Of a DNA stretch of 64,000 bases, positions 9,288 through 18,772 are shown in pieces. The notes beneath the pieces are model-generated. The model was given only the letters and a program-made list of their open reading frames with translations. It had not been told where the DNA came from and ran no database searches. Within the stretch, counting starts at the first letter, position 1. Every line of letters begins with the position of its first letter. The stretch comes from Thermoleophilaceae bacterium (lineage in GTDB: Bacteria > Actinomycetota > Thermoleophilia > Solirubrobacterales > Thermoleophilaceae), in the NCBI GenBank assembly GCA_030447725.1, contig JAUJOQ010000006.1:32639-96638 (forward strand), written 5' to 3'. The position numbers and the translations under genes were made by a program.

Positions 9288-9947
9288 GTGTCCCTTTTCT
9301 GCCGTCACAGCCGCTTCGTGGCCGACTGCCCGATCTGCTCGAAGGGCACGGTGCTCGACCAGGGCCGGCGCCCCGCCCGGCGGGCTCCCTCCGCCGCGGG
9401 GCCCTCGCGCCCGTCGGGTGCCGAAAAGCGGGCGGCCGGCGCCTTCAGCGGGCCTCACGTGAGCGCCGGTCCCTTCGAGGGTCCCGACGGAGTTCGTTAC
9501 ACCGTGCGCCTCGAGCGGGTGCCGGGCGGTGTCCGCCTGGCCGAGTGGTCGGGCTCTCAGCTGCGGCCCCGGGCTCCTGTGCTGGCCCTAATTGACCTCA
9601 CCGGCCTGGTCTCGCGAGCGCAGGGCGTGCTCCTCGATCGAGATGCGGAGGCGCTGACGGGTGCGCTGCGGGCCGAGCCCCCGGCGGCTGCATCCGTTCC
9701 CTCGCCCGGCTCCGCGGGGGTGAGCCGGGGACGCGCGGGGGACTTCCGCGAGGAGCTGAGGGTGGAGACCCTCGATGAGGGCCGCGTACGGATCGCCCGC
9801 TGGGTCCTGCGCCCCGGCGCAGGATGGGAGATACAGGACGCACCGCCGATGCTGCCGGCAAAGCGCTACGCCGAGGCGCTGGCCGACGCCGTCCGCAACG
9901 GACTCTTGCCCGCTGCGTCAGACAGCGGCGCCACAGCCCGACCCTAA
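9288..9947 (+). CDS. Hypothetical protein with N-terminal CxxC
   Basis: 219 residues, starting from a GTG. The N-terminus SLFCRHSRFVADCPICSKG has three cysteines and a histidine, a likely zinc-binding knuckle. A proline/arginine-rich linker (about 25-60) leads to two similar halves, each with a beta strand pair (YTVRLERVPGGVRLAEW and LRVETLDEGRVRIARWVL), so it looks like an internal duplication. No known family is recognised. It lies just upstream of addB, separated by 46 bases. Confidence 0.65.
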   Translation: MSLFCRHSRFVADCPICSKGTVLDQGRRPARRAPSAAGPSRPSGAEKRAAGAFSGPHVSAGPFEGPDGVRYTVRLERVPGGVRLAEWSGSQLRPRAPVLALIDLTGLVSRAQGVLLDRDAEALTGALRAEPPAAASVPSPGSAGVSRGRAGDFREELRVETLDEGRVRIARWVLRPGAGWEIQDAPPMLPAKRYAEALADAVRNGLLPAASDSGATARP

Positions 9948-9993
9948 AGGCGTGGCCCCACACGCCGTCCTCGACACCCTCTACAAGTAGCCG

Positions 9994-12969
9994 GTGCCTC
10001 TCAGACTGATAACCGGGCCGGCCAATGCCGCCAAGGCGGGCGCGGTCCTCGGGCCCCTGCGCGACCGGCTGGACGAGGAGCCGATTCTCGTGGTTCCTTC
10101 TTTCGAGGACGTCGATCACAGCCGCCGTGAGCTGGCGGAGCGAGGAGGGGTGTTCGGCGTGCAGGTCCTGCGCTTCGGAGCCCTGTTCGATCAGATAGCG
10201 GCGCGCACCGGCCACCATGCCCGCCGGGCTTCGGAGCTACAGCGCATGCTGATCACCGAGGAGGGCGTCCGGGCTGCACGACTGGACGTGCTGGCCGCCT
10301 CCGCCCAGCGCCCCGGCTTCACGCGGGCGGCCGTGCGGTTCACCGCCGAGCTTGAGCGGTCGATGGTCGAGCCCGCTCGCCTCACCCGGGCCCTGCGCGC
10401 CTGGGCCGGTGAAGGCCCCCGCCGCGCCTACGCGGAGGAGGTGGCCGCGGTCTACCGGCGCTATCGCGAAGGGCTCGACGCCGCGGGCCTCGAGGACGAG
10501 GAGCTGTACGCCTGGCGAGCGCTCGAGGCGCTGCGCGGCCAGCCGGAGCGGTGGGGCGCCACGCCGGTCTTCGTCTACGGGTTTGACGACTTCACCCGGC
10601 TCGAGCTCGCCACGCTGGAGGAGCTGTCGGCGCACGCCGGGGCCGATGTGACCGTGTCACTTCCCTGGGAGCCCGGCCGCGAGGCGTTCCGGGCCACCGC
10701 CGCGATCCGCCAGGAGCTGGAGGAACGCGGTGCCGTGGTCGAGTCCCTCGATGCGCGCTCGGAGCACTATGCGCCGGGATCGCGAGGGGCGCTGCACGCC
10801 CTCGAGCGCAGCCTGTTTGAGAGTGCGGGGTCCGGTGCTCGCGCGATCGGCGATCGCGCTGCGCTCCTCCCCGAGAGTGCGGGGTCCGGTGCTCGCAGCG
10901 GCGGGGTGGTCCGCCTGCACCGCGCCGGCGGCGAGCGCGCCGAGGTCGAGCTGTGCGGGGCGGAGGTCCTGCGGATGCTGCGCGAGGGCACGCCTCCGGG
11001 CGAGATCGCCGTGGTGTTCCGGGAGCCGGAGCGCTACGCCTCGTTGGTGGAGCAGGTGTTCGGCTCCTACGGAATCCCCTACTCGATCGATCGCTCCGTG
11101 CCGCTGTCCCACACCGCCCTCGGCCACGGCTTGCTCGCGCTGCTGCGTTGCGCGGTGCTCGAAGGCACCGCGGACGATCTCCTCGCCTACCTGCGCACCC
11201 CGGGCCTGCTGAGAGAGCCACGGCTCGCCGATCGCCTGGAGGGCGAGGTCCGCCGGGCCGGCGCGTCGACGGCCGTCGCGGGGCGCGCGCTCTGGGAGTC
11301 CACCGGCAACCGCTGGACCCTCGAGGAGCTCGATCGCCTGGCCGGCGCGCCGGACATGGTCGGCTGCCTCACCGAGCTCGAGGATCGCCTGAGCCGCCTC
11401 TTCGCCGCTCCCTACCGGCGCCGGGCAGCCGTCCTGCGCGGTGCCGAGTTGGATGACGCCCGGGCGTTCGTTGCGGCTCGCAAGGCCCTGACCGAGCTGC
11501 GCGCCGTGATCACAGCCGACCCGCGGGTGCGCCTGGACCACCAGCGGGTGCACGACATGCTGGCCGAGCTGCCGGTACGCGTCGGCGAGGAGCCCCAGCC
11601 CGACCGGGTGCAGGTGGCGTCGCCCCTGTCGATCCGGGCGCGGCGCTTCCGTGCGGTGATCGTCTGCGGCCTCCAGGAGGACGAGTTCCCGCGCCGTTCC
11701 GCCCCCGAGGCGTTCCTGCCCGACACCGACCGGCGCGAGATCGCCCGGGCCAGCGGCTTGCGTCTGCCGCTGCGTGAGGACCAGCTCGAGCGCGAGCGGT
11801 ACCTGTTCTACGTCTGCGCGTCGCGCGCGGAGCGCGAGCTGGTGCTCAGCACGCGCCTCTGCGACGAGGAGGGCAACCCGCAGGCGTCCTCCTTCTTCGT
11901 GGACGACGCACGGGAGGCGTTGGGCGACCTCGACGAGCATGTGCGCGAGCGCTCCCTCGCCGACGTGACCTGGCCCCTGGACGAGGCGCCCACCCCGGCC
12001 GAATGGGAACGCGCGGTGGCGCGCTCGGGGCCACGGCGCACCCCGGCGCCCGCCCCCGCGCTCGCGGCCGAGCCGGCGCTGCGTGAGGTGGCGCGCCGGG
12101 AGGTGGTCTCGGCCGGGGCGATCGAGCGCTTCGCCGGCTGCCCGGTCAAGTGGCTGGTGGAGGACGTGCTCGACCCGGAGAAGCTCGAGCCCGACCCCGA
12201 GCAGATGGTGAGGGGCTCCTATGCCCACCGGGTACTCGAGCTGACCTACCGGCGCCTGCGCGACAGCACCGGCTCGCGGCGGGTGACGCCCGCCAATCTG
12301 CCCGACGCCGAGCGGATCCTGATCGAGGCGCTGAAGGAGTGCCAGGGCGAGTTTCGCCTGTCGCCGAGCCAGGTGCGCGTCCGGGCCGCCGTGCGGCGGC
12401 TCGAGTTCGACCTGCTGCGCTACCTGCGCCACGAGGCGGGCCGCGACGGCCTGCTCGAGCCCGAGCACCTCGAGCTGCGGTTCGGCTTCGCCGACTGCGA
12501 GCACCCCGCGGTGGAGATCAAGGGCGGCCTTCGGGTCCGGGGGGTGATCGACCGCGTGGACGTGCATGGCGGCTGGGCGCTCGTGCGCGACTACAAGAGC
12601 GGCAAGGTCGACTCCTACAAGGCGGCGGACTGGGAACCCAAGAACCGCTTCCAGGCCGCTCTCTACATGATGGTCGTGGAGCGTCTGCTTGGGCTGCGGC
12701 CGGCCGGTGGCGTGTACGTGCCCCTCTCGGGCACCGAGCGCCGGCCGCGCGGGATGGTGGCGCAGGAGGCGCTCGATGAGCTGGGCAGCGACTTCTACGA
12801 CAATGACGTGAAGCCCGAGGACGGCTTCGCCGAGAGCACTGCCTGGGCGCAGGGCGCGATCAGCGGCGCTGCCGCGCGCATGCGCACGGGCAGGATCGAG
12901 CCCTGTCCCGACAGCTGCGCCTACCGCGGTGGGTGCTCGCACCCCTCCATCTGCCGGGTCGAGTCGTGA
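9994..12969 (+). CDS. addB: AddB-like subunit of helicase/nuclease
   Basis: 991 residues of the AddB/UvrD-like family for double-strand-break end processing. The expected Walker A near the N-terminus reads GPANAAKAG, lacking the second glycine and the threonine, so ATP hydrolysis by this subunit is doubtful. A helicase-like middle leads to a C-terminal PD-(D/E)XK nuclease domain with DYKSGK. One cysteine upstream (FAGCPVKW) and the cluster CPDSCAYRGGCSHPSIC fit the Fe-S clasp of AddB. A GTG start is used. The stop overlaps the start of the partner gene. A palindromic repeat lies in frame at residues 276-301. Confidence 0.88.
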   Translation: MPLRLITGPANAAKAGAVLGPLRDRLDEEPILVVPSFEDVDHSRRELAERGGVFGVQVLRFGALFDQIAARTGHHARRASELQRMLITEEGVRAARLDVLAASAQRPGFTRAAVRFTAELERSMVEPARLTRALRAWAGEGPRRAYAEEVAAVYRRYREGLDAAGLEDEELYAWRALEALRGQPERWGATPVFVYGFDDFTRLELATLEELSAHAGADVTVSLPWEPGREAFRATAAIRQELEERGAVVESLDARSEHYAPGSRGALHALERSLFESAGSGARAIGDRAALLPESAGSGARSGGVVRLHRAGGERAEVELCGAEVLRMLREGTPPGEIAVVFREPERYASLVEQVFGSYGIPYSIDRSVPLSHTALGHGLLALLRCAVLEGTADDLLAYLRTPGLLREPRLADRLEGEVRRAGASTAVAGRALWESTGNRWTLEELDRLAGAPDMVGCLTELEDRLSRLFAAPYRRRAAVLRGAELDDARAFVAARKALTELRAVITADPRVRLDHQRVHDMLAELPVRVGEEPQPDRVQVASPLSIRARRFRAVIVCGLQEDEFPRRSAPEAFLPDTDRREIARASGLRLPLREDQLERERYLFYVCASRAERELVLSTRLCDEEGNPQASSFFVDDAREALGDLDEHVRERSLADVTWPLDEAPTPAEWERAVARSGPRRTPAPAPALAAEPALREVARREVVSAGAIERFAGCPVKWLVEDVLDPEKLEPDPEQMVRGSYAHRVLELTYRRLRDSTGSRRVTPANLPDAERILIEALKECQGEFRLSPSQVRVRAAVRRLEFDLLRYLRHEAGRDGLLEPEHLELRFGFADCEHPAVEIKGGLRVRGVIDRVDVHGGWALVRDYKSGKVDSYKAADWEPKNRFQAALYMMVVERLLGLRPAGGVYVPLSGTERRPRGMVAQEALDELGSDFYDNDVKPEDGFAESTAWAQGAISGAAARMRTGRIEPCPDSCAYRGGCSHPSICRVES
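10819..10896 (+). repeat. Palindromic element, copy B, inside addB, plus 54-bp tandem
   Basis: GGTGCTC (10834-10840), stem GCGCGATC / GATCGCGC (10841-10848 and 10852-10859, loop GGC) and TGCGCTCCTC (10860-10869) repeat the architecture of copy A with a changed but still perfectly paired stem. A 24-base stretch, GAGAGTGCGGGGTCCGG plus what follows, occurs at 10819 and again at 10873, 54 bases apart. The 54-base step is 18 codons, so the reading frame of addB is kept and the peptide ESAGSGAR appears twice. Confidence 0.75.
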
Positions 12970-15900
12970 GCTTCACCTCAGAGCAGCAGCGCGCGATCGA
13001 CCTGCGGCAGGGCTCCCTGCTGGTCAGCGCCGGGGCGGGCACCGGCAAGACGTCGGTGCTGGTGGAGCGCTTCGTGCGGGCGGTGCTCGACGACGGCGTG
13101 CCCGTGGAGGCCATCCTCGCCATCACCTTCACCGAGAAGGCGGCTGCGCAGCTCACCTCCCGCGTGCGCGCGCGCTTGATGGAGCTCGGCGCTCGTACGG
13201 AGGCCCGTTCGGCGGAGGCCGCCTGGATCTCCACGATCCACGGCTTCTGCTCCCGCGTGCTGCGCACCCATGCGCTTGCGGCGGGGATCGACCCCGAGTT
13301 CCGGGTGCTCGACGCCCTCGCATCCGAGCGGCTGGGCATCGACGCGTTCGACCGCACGCTCGCGGAGTTCGTGGGCTCCGGCGAAGACCCGGAGCGCCTA
13401 CGGCTGCTCGGCTCCTACACGCCGGACCGGCTGGCCGACATGGTGCGAACCGCGTACGCGCACGGGCGCAGCAGAGGGGAGATCAGGCCCGAGCTGCCCG
13501 AGGCGGTGCCGCCCACGCCGGCCGGCGAGCGCGAGGCCCTGGGCGCCGCCGTGCAGGCGGCGCTGGCGGAGATCGCGGACGTCGATGGCCGCGCGGTGGC
13601 CGGTGCCCGGTCGAAGCTCGAGCGGTGCGCGGCCCTGGTCGACCGGCTGGGCGAGGAGGAGCTGGCGGACGGAGCCGAGCTGAAGGAGCTTCTCTTCAAG
13701 GCCCCGGCCAAGGCCCTGAAGGGCGCCGCGTGCGAGCAGTTCCGGGCCGCGCACGAGGCCTACCTGGCCCTCTGCGTGCGTCACCGTGAGTACTCCGACC
13801 ATGTGCTGCTACGCGACCTGATCGGGCGCCACGGTCACTTCTACGACTCGCTGAAGCGCGACCGCTCCGGCCTCGACTTCGATGATCTCGAGCTGCTTGC
13901 CAGGAACCTGCTGAAACGCGACGAGGGGCTGCGCTCGGCCTACTCCGAGCGTTTCGCCCACGTGATGGTGGACGAGTTCCAGGACACCAACCCGCTGCAG
14001 AACGAGATCCTCGATCTGCTCGACCGCGACAACCTCTTCCGCGTGGGTGACGAGCGCCAGTCGATCTACCGCTTCCGCCACGCCGACGTGAAGGTGTTTC
14101 GCCGCCACCGCGACGATGCGTCGGCCCGGGGCCGCGAGCAGCCGATCACCGTCAACTTCCGCAGCCGCGGGGAGATCCTCGACGCGGTCGACCTGCTCTT
14201 CGGCGGCGTGTGGGGAGACCGCTTCGAGGCCCTGCGCGAGGCGCCTGACGCCCGTTCGGTGCAACCTCGCCTCGCGCCCTGCGTCGAGCTGCTGGTCACC
14301 GATCGCGAGAAGAAGCGCTGGGACGCCCGCTTCGAGGCCGAGTTGGAGGCGGGCGAGATTCCGTTCGGCGCCTCGATGCGGGGCATCACCCCCTGGCGCG
14401 CGGCCGAGGCCCGGCTGCTGGCCCGCCGGGTAGACGAGCTGACCACTCACGGCCCGTACCGCCCCGGCGAGGTGGTGCTCCTGCTGCGCGCCACCACCCA
14501 CATCGGGGTCTACGAGCGCGCGCTCGAGGAGCGCGGGATCCCGACCTACGTGCTCGGTGGACGGGGCTACTGGAGCCAGCAGCAGGTGGCCGACCTGCGC
14601 GCCTACCTTGCGGCGCTGGCCAACCCCCTCGACGAGCTGGCGCTGCATTCGGTGCTCGCATCGCCGCTTGGCGGGGTGTCCCTCGACGCCCTGGTGATGG
14701 TGGCCGCCGCCGCCCGCAGCGCGGGCTGGGACGTGTGGCGCGTGGTGGAGGCAGTTGCCGCCATCCCCGCAGGCGGCGCGCGCGCCACAGGAGCGGCCGA
14801 CGCCCCGGAGACCGTCCTGGCGCTCGCGGCCGAGCTGCCCACTGCCGACGCGGAGGCCCTACGGGCATTCGCGCGGCGCTTCTCGGCCGAGCGCGCCGCC
14901 GCTCCGCGCGTGTCGCTGGAGACGCTGATCGACCGCGCGGTGACCGGCTCGGGGTATGACCGGGCCATCCTCGCCATGCCCGCCGGCGAGCGCCGCATGG
15001 CCAACGTGCGCAAGCTGATGCGGATGGCGCGGGAGTTCGAGGCCGAGGAGGGCCGCGACCTGCGCGGCTTCATCGACTTCGTGGCCGAGCGCGACCTGAT
15101 CGCCGAGCGCGAGGGCCAGGCGCCGCTGGAGGCCGAGGCCCTCGACGCAGTGCGCCTGATGACGGTGCACCGCGCCAAGGGGCTCGAGTTCCCCGTGGTC
15201 TGCGTGGCCGACCTGGGCAAGGCGGGCAGGGAGGACGACTCCGCACTGCGGATCAGCGACGACGGCCGGGTGGGAATCCGCCTGGCCTCCATCGGCGGAG
15301 GCGCCATCGACAGCTCGCATCTGGCCGGCATCCGCGAGGAGGACAAGCTCGAGGATGAGGAGGAGGAGAAGCGGATCTTCTACGTGGCGGCGACCCGCGC
15401 GCAGGAGCACCTCGTGCTCAGCGGGGCGACCGACCTGGAGAAGTTGCAGCCCGAGGGGCCTCTGGAGGAGCCGATGCGGTGGATCTGGCGCGGCCTGGCC
15501 CCGGGCCTGCCCGGCTTCGGGTCGCGGGAGGACGCGTGCGGTGTCTATGACGGCCGCGACGTGCGCGTGCGCTGCGAGGTGCTGCGGCCCGAGGCGGTCG
15601 ACGAGCTGCTGCCTGCGGCCGACCGGGAGCCGGTCACGCCCGAGCCCGAGCCCCCGGGGCTCCATGCTCTCGGAGCCCCTGCGCTGGCGGCCGTGGCGGT
15701 GCCCGAGGCGATTGCCGTCAGCCGGTTGAGCTACTCCAGCCTCGAGCGCTACAGGCGCTGCGGCTACCGCTTCTACCTCGAGCGCGCTCTCGGCCTTTCC
15801 GGAACGGATGCGTCCGTCACGGCTTCCGAGTCCGCCCGGCCGTCCACGGACGGGCTGCCCGGCCTGGTACGGGGCTCGGTGGTGCACATGCTCCTGGAGC

Positions 15901-16532
15901 GCCTGGACTTCAACCAACCAACTCGACCAGGGGCCTCCGAGGTAGCGGAGCTGATCGAGTCGGCGGGGTATCCCGTTCGCGATGCGGATGTGGATGAGCT
16001 GATCGCAATGGTTGACGCCTTCGCCGGCTCTCCTCTCAGCGACCGCATCGCCGCGGCAGAGCGGGTGCGAACCGAGCTGCCCTTCGCCTACATGCTCGAG
16101 ACTCGCTCCGGAGGGCGCAGCCTGCTGGTGAACGGGGTGGTCGACGTCCACGCCGGCGAGTCCGACGGCGGGGTGCTGATCGTGGACTACAAGAGCGACC
16201 GGCTCGGCGAGTCCGACCCGGCGACGCTCACGGAGGCCTCCTACTCCACCCAACGGCTGGTCTACGCACTGGCGGCCCTGCGCTCGGGTGCGCCTGGCGT
16301 GGAGGTGGCCTACGCCTTCCTCGAGCGCCCGGACGAGCCGGTCACCGCATCGTTCGGGGCATCCGATGCCCCGGACCTCGAGAGCCGGCTGCTGGAGCTC
16401 GCAGAAGGCGTCGTGGCGGGCCGTTTCGAGCCCACCGAGGAGCCGCACCGGCGCCTCTGCGGGGACTGCCCCGGCCAGCCGGCGCTGTGCTCGTGGCCGC
16501 CCGAGCGCACGCTGGCCGAAGCACCGGCCTAG
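12966..16532 (+). CDS. addA: AddA-like UvrD/RecB-family helicase-nuclease
   Basis: 1188 residues with intact SF1 helicase motifs: Walker A AGAGTGKT (about 22-29), TFTEKAAAQL, DEFQDTN, GDERQSIYRFR, VHRAKGLEFPVV and VAATRAQEHLVL. A RecB-type nuclease domain follows, with VDYKSDRLG near the C-terminus. One cysteine (YRRCGYRF) and the cluster LCGDCPGQPALC resemble an Fe-S clasp, which canonical AddA lacks; mycobacterial AdnAB subunits are another possible relationship. The GTG start at 12966 overlaps the addB stop as GTGA, so the two are translationally coupled. It is the motor of the complex that resects DNA ends for RecA. Confidence 0.92.
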   Translation: MSFTSEQQRAIDLRQGSLLVSAGAGTGKTSVLVERFVRAVLDDGVPVEAILAITFTEKAAAQLTSRVRARLMELGARTEARSAEAAWISTIHGFCSRVLRTHALAAGIDPEFRVLDALASERLGIDAFDRTLAEFVGSGEDPERLRLLGSYTPDRLADMVRTAYAHGRSRGEIRPELPEAVPPTPAGEREALGAAVQAALAEIADVDGRAVAGARSKLERCAALVDRLGEEELADGAELKELLFKAPAKALKGAACEQFRAAHEAYLALCVRHREYSDHVLLRDLIGRHGHFYDSLKRDRSGLDFDDLELLARNLLKRDEGLRSAYSERFAHVMVDEFQDTNPLQNEILDLLDRDNLFRVGDERQSIYRFRHADVKVFRRHRDDASARGREQPITVNFRSRGEILDAVDLLFGGVWGDRFEALREAPDARSVQPRLAPCVELLVTDREKKRWDARFEAELEAGEIPFGASMRGITPWRAAEARLLARRVDELTTHGPYRPGEVVLLLRATTHIGVYERALEERGIPTYVLGGRGYWSQQQVADLRAYLAALANPLDELALHSVLASPLGGVSLDALVMVAAAARSAGWDVWRVVEAVAAIPAGGARATGAADAPETVLALAAELPTADAEALRAFARRFSAERAAAPRVSLETLIDRAVTGSGYDRAILAMPAGERRMANVRKLMRMAREFEAEEGRDLRGFIDFVAERDLIAEREGQAPLEAEALDAVRLMTVHRAKGLEFPVVCVADLGKAGREDDSALRISDDGRVGIRLASIGGGAIDSSHLAGIREEDKLEDEEEEKRIFYVAATRAQEHLVLSGATDLEKLQPEGPLEEPMRWIWRGLAPGLPGFGSREDACGVYDGRDVRVRCEVLRPEAVDELLPAADREPVTPEPEPPGLHALGAPALAAVAVPEAIAVSRLSYSSLERYRRCGYRFYLERALGLSGTDASVTASESARPSTDGLPGLVRGSVVHMLLERLDFNQPTRPGASEVAELIESAGYPVRDADVDELIAMVDAFAGSPLSDRIAAAERVRTELPFAYMLETRSGGRSLLVNGVVDVHAGESDGGVLIVDYKSDRLGESDPATLTEASYSTQRLVYALAALRSGAPGVEVAYAFLERPDEPVTASFGASDAPDLESRLLELAEGVVAGRFEPTEEPHRRLCGDCPGQPALCSWPPERTLAEAPA

Positions 16533-16573
16533 TGGTGCCCGTTCCGTCGGGCGCGCCGCGTACCTTGCGGCAC

Positions 16574-17029
16574 ATGCCCCTCTGCTTCATCGAGCCCCAG
16601 GAAGCCATCCGTGTCGTCGCCGAGGCCGTAGGGCGCGAGGCCAGGCGCCAGCTGCTCGGCGAGGTCGTCCGCGCGTGGGTCGACGAGATCCCCGACGACG
16701 AGCTACAGGTGCACTACGCCAAGGCCATCGAGGTGCTCGACGACGACGATCTGTCGATGCTCGCCGCGTGGCACGTCTCACTCGAGGTCGGCCAGCCGAT
16801 CGCCAACAAGGAGTTCCTTCTCGCTGCCTTCGCCCACCTGGGAGAGCACCGTCGGGAAGCCCTGCGCATCGCCGCCGGCTTCCGGGGCGAGGACGCATTC
16901 GAGGCGGGCATGAGCGAGGAGCAGGCGCTCGACACCGTGTTGCCCTGGCTGTCGGAAGAGCGGACCATGCAGCTGGCCGCGGAGGCCGTCGAGCTCTACT
17001 GCTGGGACCGCCTCGGCTCGGACAACTGA
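16574..17029 (+). CDS. Hypothetical acidic helical protein
   Basis: 151 residues, strongly acidic and predicted almost wholly helical, with no signal peptide or membrane segment. It contains repeated helix-like blocks (DELQVHYAKAIEVLDDDDL, then EVGQPIANKEFLLAAF). I do not recognise a family. The ATG at 16574 is chosen, as the longer reading overlaps addA. It follows addA by 41 bases and could be co-transcribed with it. Confidence 0.6.
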   Translation: MPLCFIEPQEAIRVVAEAVGREARRQLLGEVVRAWVDEIPDDELQVHYAKAIEVLDDDDLSMLAAWHVSLEVGQPIANKEFLLAAFAHLGEHRREALRIAAGFRGEDAFEAGMSEEQALDTVLPWLSEERTMQLAAEAVELYCWDRLGSDN

Positions 17030-17126
17030 CGGCCCGAGGAATCGCCTTGCGGTTGGGCTCTAGCTCCGGAGCGGCGTGAGCCACTCAGGCGGCAGTACCA
17101 CCGCTGTACCACTCCTGTGGCCCGGA

Positions 17127-18398
17127 TCAGCGGCGCTGTTGGTAGCGGCGGTAGCGGATTGCGTAGGTGCAGTAGACGCCGCCGATCCGGCGGCCCAGGC
17201 CCTGGAGGACTTCGCGCAGCAGTTCGTGATACTCCTGGGTGGATTCGCTGCCGCGGAACGAGTAGCGCGACCAGTCGCCAGTGTCGCTGTAGGGCACCTC
17301 GCGCCGTGCCTCGCGCTCACCCCGCTCGAACAGTCCCGTCGCGCGGACGTCCCCGGTGAGCTTGCCGTAGTCGTGCAGCCCGATCAGCGACTGGAAGAAG
17401 GCGTTGAAGATATACAGGCGCGGCGCGAAGGAGTACTGCAGGTAGTGCACGCCGCCGAGCGGTCCCTTGGTGCGGACCCCGATTGGCGAAGCGACCTCGA
17501 AGGCCCCCAACGCCGCCTTGGCGGTCGTGTCGTAGTCCGGCCGGTCCAAGAGCCGCGCTCCCCTGGCGAGAGCCGTGATGGCCGTCGCCTGGGCCATGCC
17601 GCTCATCCACGGTGGGGAGCCGCCGCCGAAGTCGAACAGGTACTCCCAGGCGATGAACTTGGGACCGCGCCGGACCGCCAAGCGCGACAGCTCGTCGAGG
17701 AGGCGGCGCAGGCGTTGGGGACGGCAGGGGGTGCCCGATCCGGGCCCAGGAGGCCGCGCCCCGCAGACGGGCTTGCCCTGCCCGCTGTTTGCGCACGCGC
17801 CGTGGAGGAGGTTGGCCTTCTTGAAGTTCGCCAGCGGATGGAACTGCAGGCCGCGGCCGGGGAAGTACCGAAACAGCAGCTCGCTGCCGCGGAACGTGAC
17901 TTGGTCACCCTCCGCCGGGAAGGACTCCAAGGCCCAGTAGGTGCTGTTTCGGCGCAGCTGGAGGAACATCACGGGCATCCGCGATGGCGTCAGTCGTCGC
18001 GCGAGCGCGATCCGCTCGAGCGACTGGACGACATACCCGAGCTCGCGTCTTCGCGCTCCGGCCAGGCGCCCGAGAATCGCGCGGGCGCGTCGATAGATCC
18101 GCCGGTAGCGCGAGGAGTCAGAGCGGCTGATGCCGCGCGTCTGGACGGTCCGTCGGAGGACGCGAGCGACGGCCCGCTGGCCGTGGCCGGCCGTGTGCGC
18201 TCGAAACTGCGGGCGGCCGGGAGCCGGCCCAAGGTCAGTCTCCGCTCGCGGTGGCACGAACGGGTCGTCCACCCGTTGGACGCGGTCGTGATCCACCACG
18301 GTCACCGGCTCCGCGCGCGCCGGTGCGGTGCATGCCGCTGCAACGATGACTGTCACAGCGACCAGCCGGAGGGTACGGGGCGCGAGGATTGGAGACAC
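17127..18398 (-). CDS. Secreted D-glucuronyl C5-epimerase-like protein
   Basis: About 423 residues with an N-terminal signal sequence (hydrophobic run ending APARA). The C-terminal half fits the D-glucuronyl C5-epimerase C-terminal domain: EYLFDFGGGSPPWMSGMAQ, a block of paired alanine-rich helices, GGVHYLQYSF, YIFNAFFQSLIGLHDY and GDWSRYSF. Family enzymes epimerise uronic acids in polysaccharides, so a cell-surface or extracellular glycan is the likely substrate. The start is uncertain: GTG at 18398 gives a compact signal peptide, ATG at 18491 adds 31 residues. It begins an accessory stretch between addA and the HAD gene. Confidence 0.7.
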   Translation of the reverse strand: MSPILAPRTLRLVAVTVIVAAACTAPARAEPVTVVDHDRVQRVDDPFVPPRAETDLGPAPGRPQFRAHTAGHGQRAVARVLRRTVQTRGISRSDSSRYRRIYRRARAILGRLAGARRRELGYVVQSLERIALARRLTPSRMPVMFLQLRRNSTYWALESFPAEGDQVTFRGSELLFRYFPGRGLQFHPLANFKKANLLHGACANSGQGKPVCGARPPGPGSGTPCRPQRLRRLLDELSRLAVRRGPKFIAWEYLFDFGGGSPPWMSGMAQATAITALARGARLLDRPDYDTTAKAALGAFEVASPIGVRTKGPLGGVHYLQYSFAPRLYIFNAFFQSLIGLHDYGKLTGDVRATGLFERGEREARREVPYSDTGDWSRYSFRGSESTQEYHELLREVLQGLGRRIGGVYCTYAIRYRRYQQRR

Positions 18399-18472
18399 CG
18401 CGGGAAATGTACGCAAAATGGTGGGTCTCTGTGGGCGATTGCGCTTCCCTGGTCGCGAAACCGGAACCGACA

Positions 18473-18772
18473 ATGCCCGACAAATCGACATATTCAGGCG
18501 CCGAGCGCCTTGGGCACAACGGCATCGGATGCGAGCATCTCTTGCGCGGCATCCTCACGGATGAGAGCGGCCCCGCTGCGACGGTGCTCTCAACTCACGG
18601 CGTTACCCTTGACGGTGCGCGACGTTGGACGGACGAGGTCAACCGGAGATGGCTGGCCAGGATTCAGTGCGCTGGAGCTATTCGCCTCGAGCGACCGTGT
18701 CGCAGAGGCCAGCTCGGTTTCAGCCGGCCGGCCTGGCGCTTGATCGCTGCTTCCCAGAACGACACGGGGTGA
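18473..18772 (+). pseudogene. Clp N-terminal domain fragment
   Basis: The first 50 residues of this short reading frame match one Clp_N repeat as found at the start of ClpA/ClpC: AERLGHNGIGCEHLLRGIL, then GPAATVLSTHGVTLDGAR. The second repeat and the ATPase modules are missing, and the remaining 50 residues look like random translation. It starts inside the upstream end of the divergent epimerase-like gene. I read it as the truncated remnant of a ClpC-type or stand-alone ClpN gene; a small functional adaptor cannot be excluded. Confidence 0.5.

Noticed and set aside
10657..12942. A 761-codon minus-strand frame opposite addB
   Set aside because: Low-complexity translation, and the opposite strand carries a clear helicase/nuclease. 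No sign of an overlapping gene.
14859..16448. A 529-codon minus-strand frame opposite addA
   Set aside because: Composition typical of antisense GC-rich frames; no start context and no recognisable motif.
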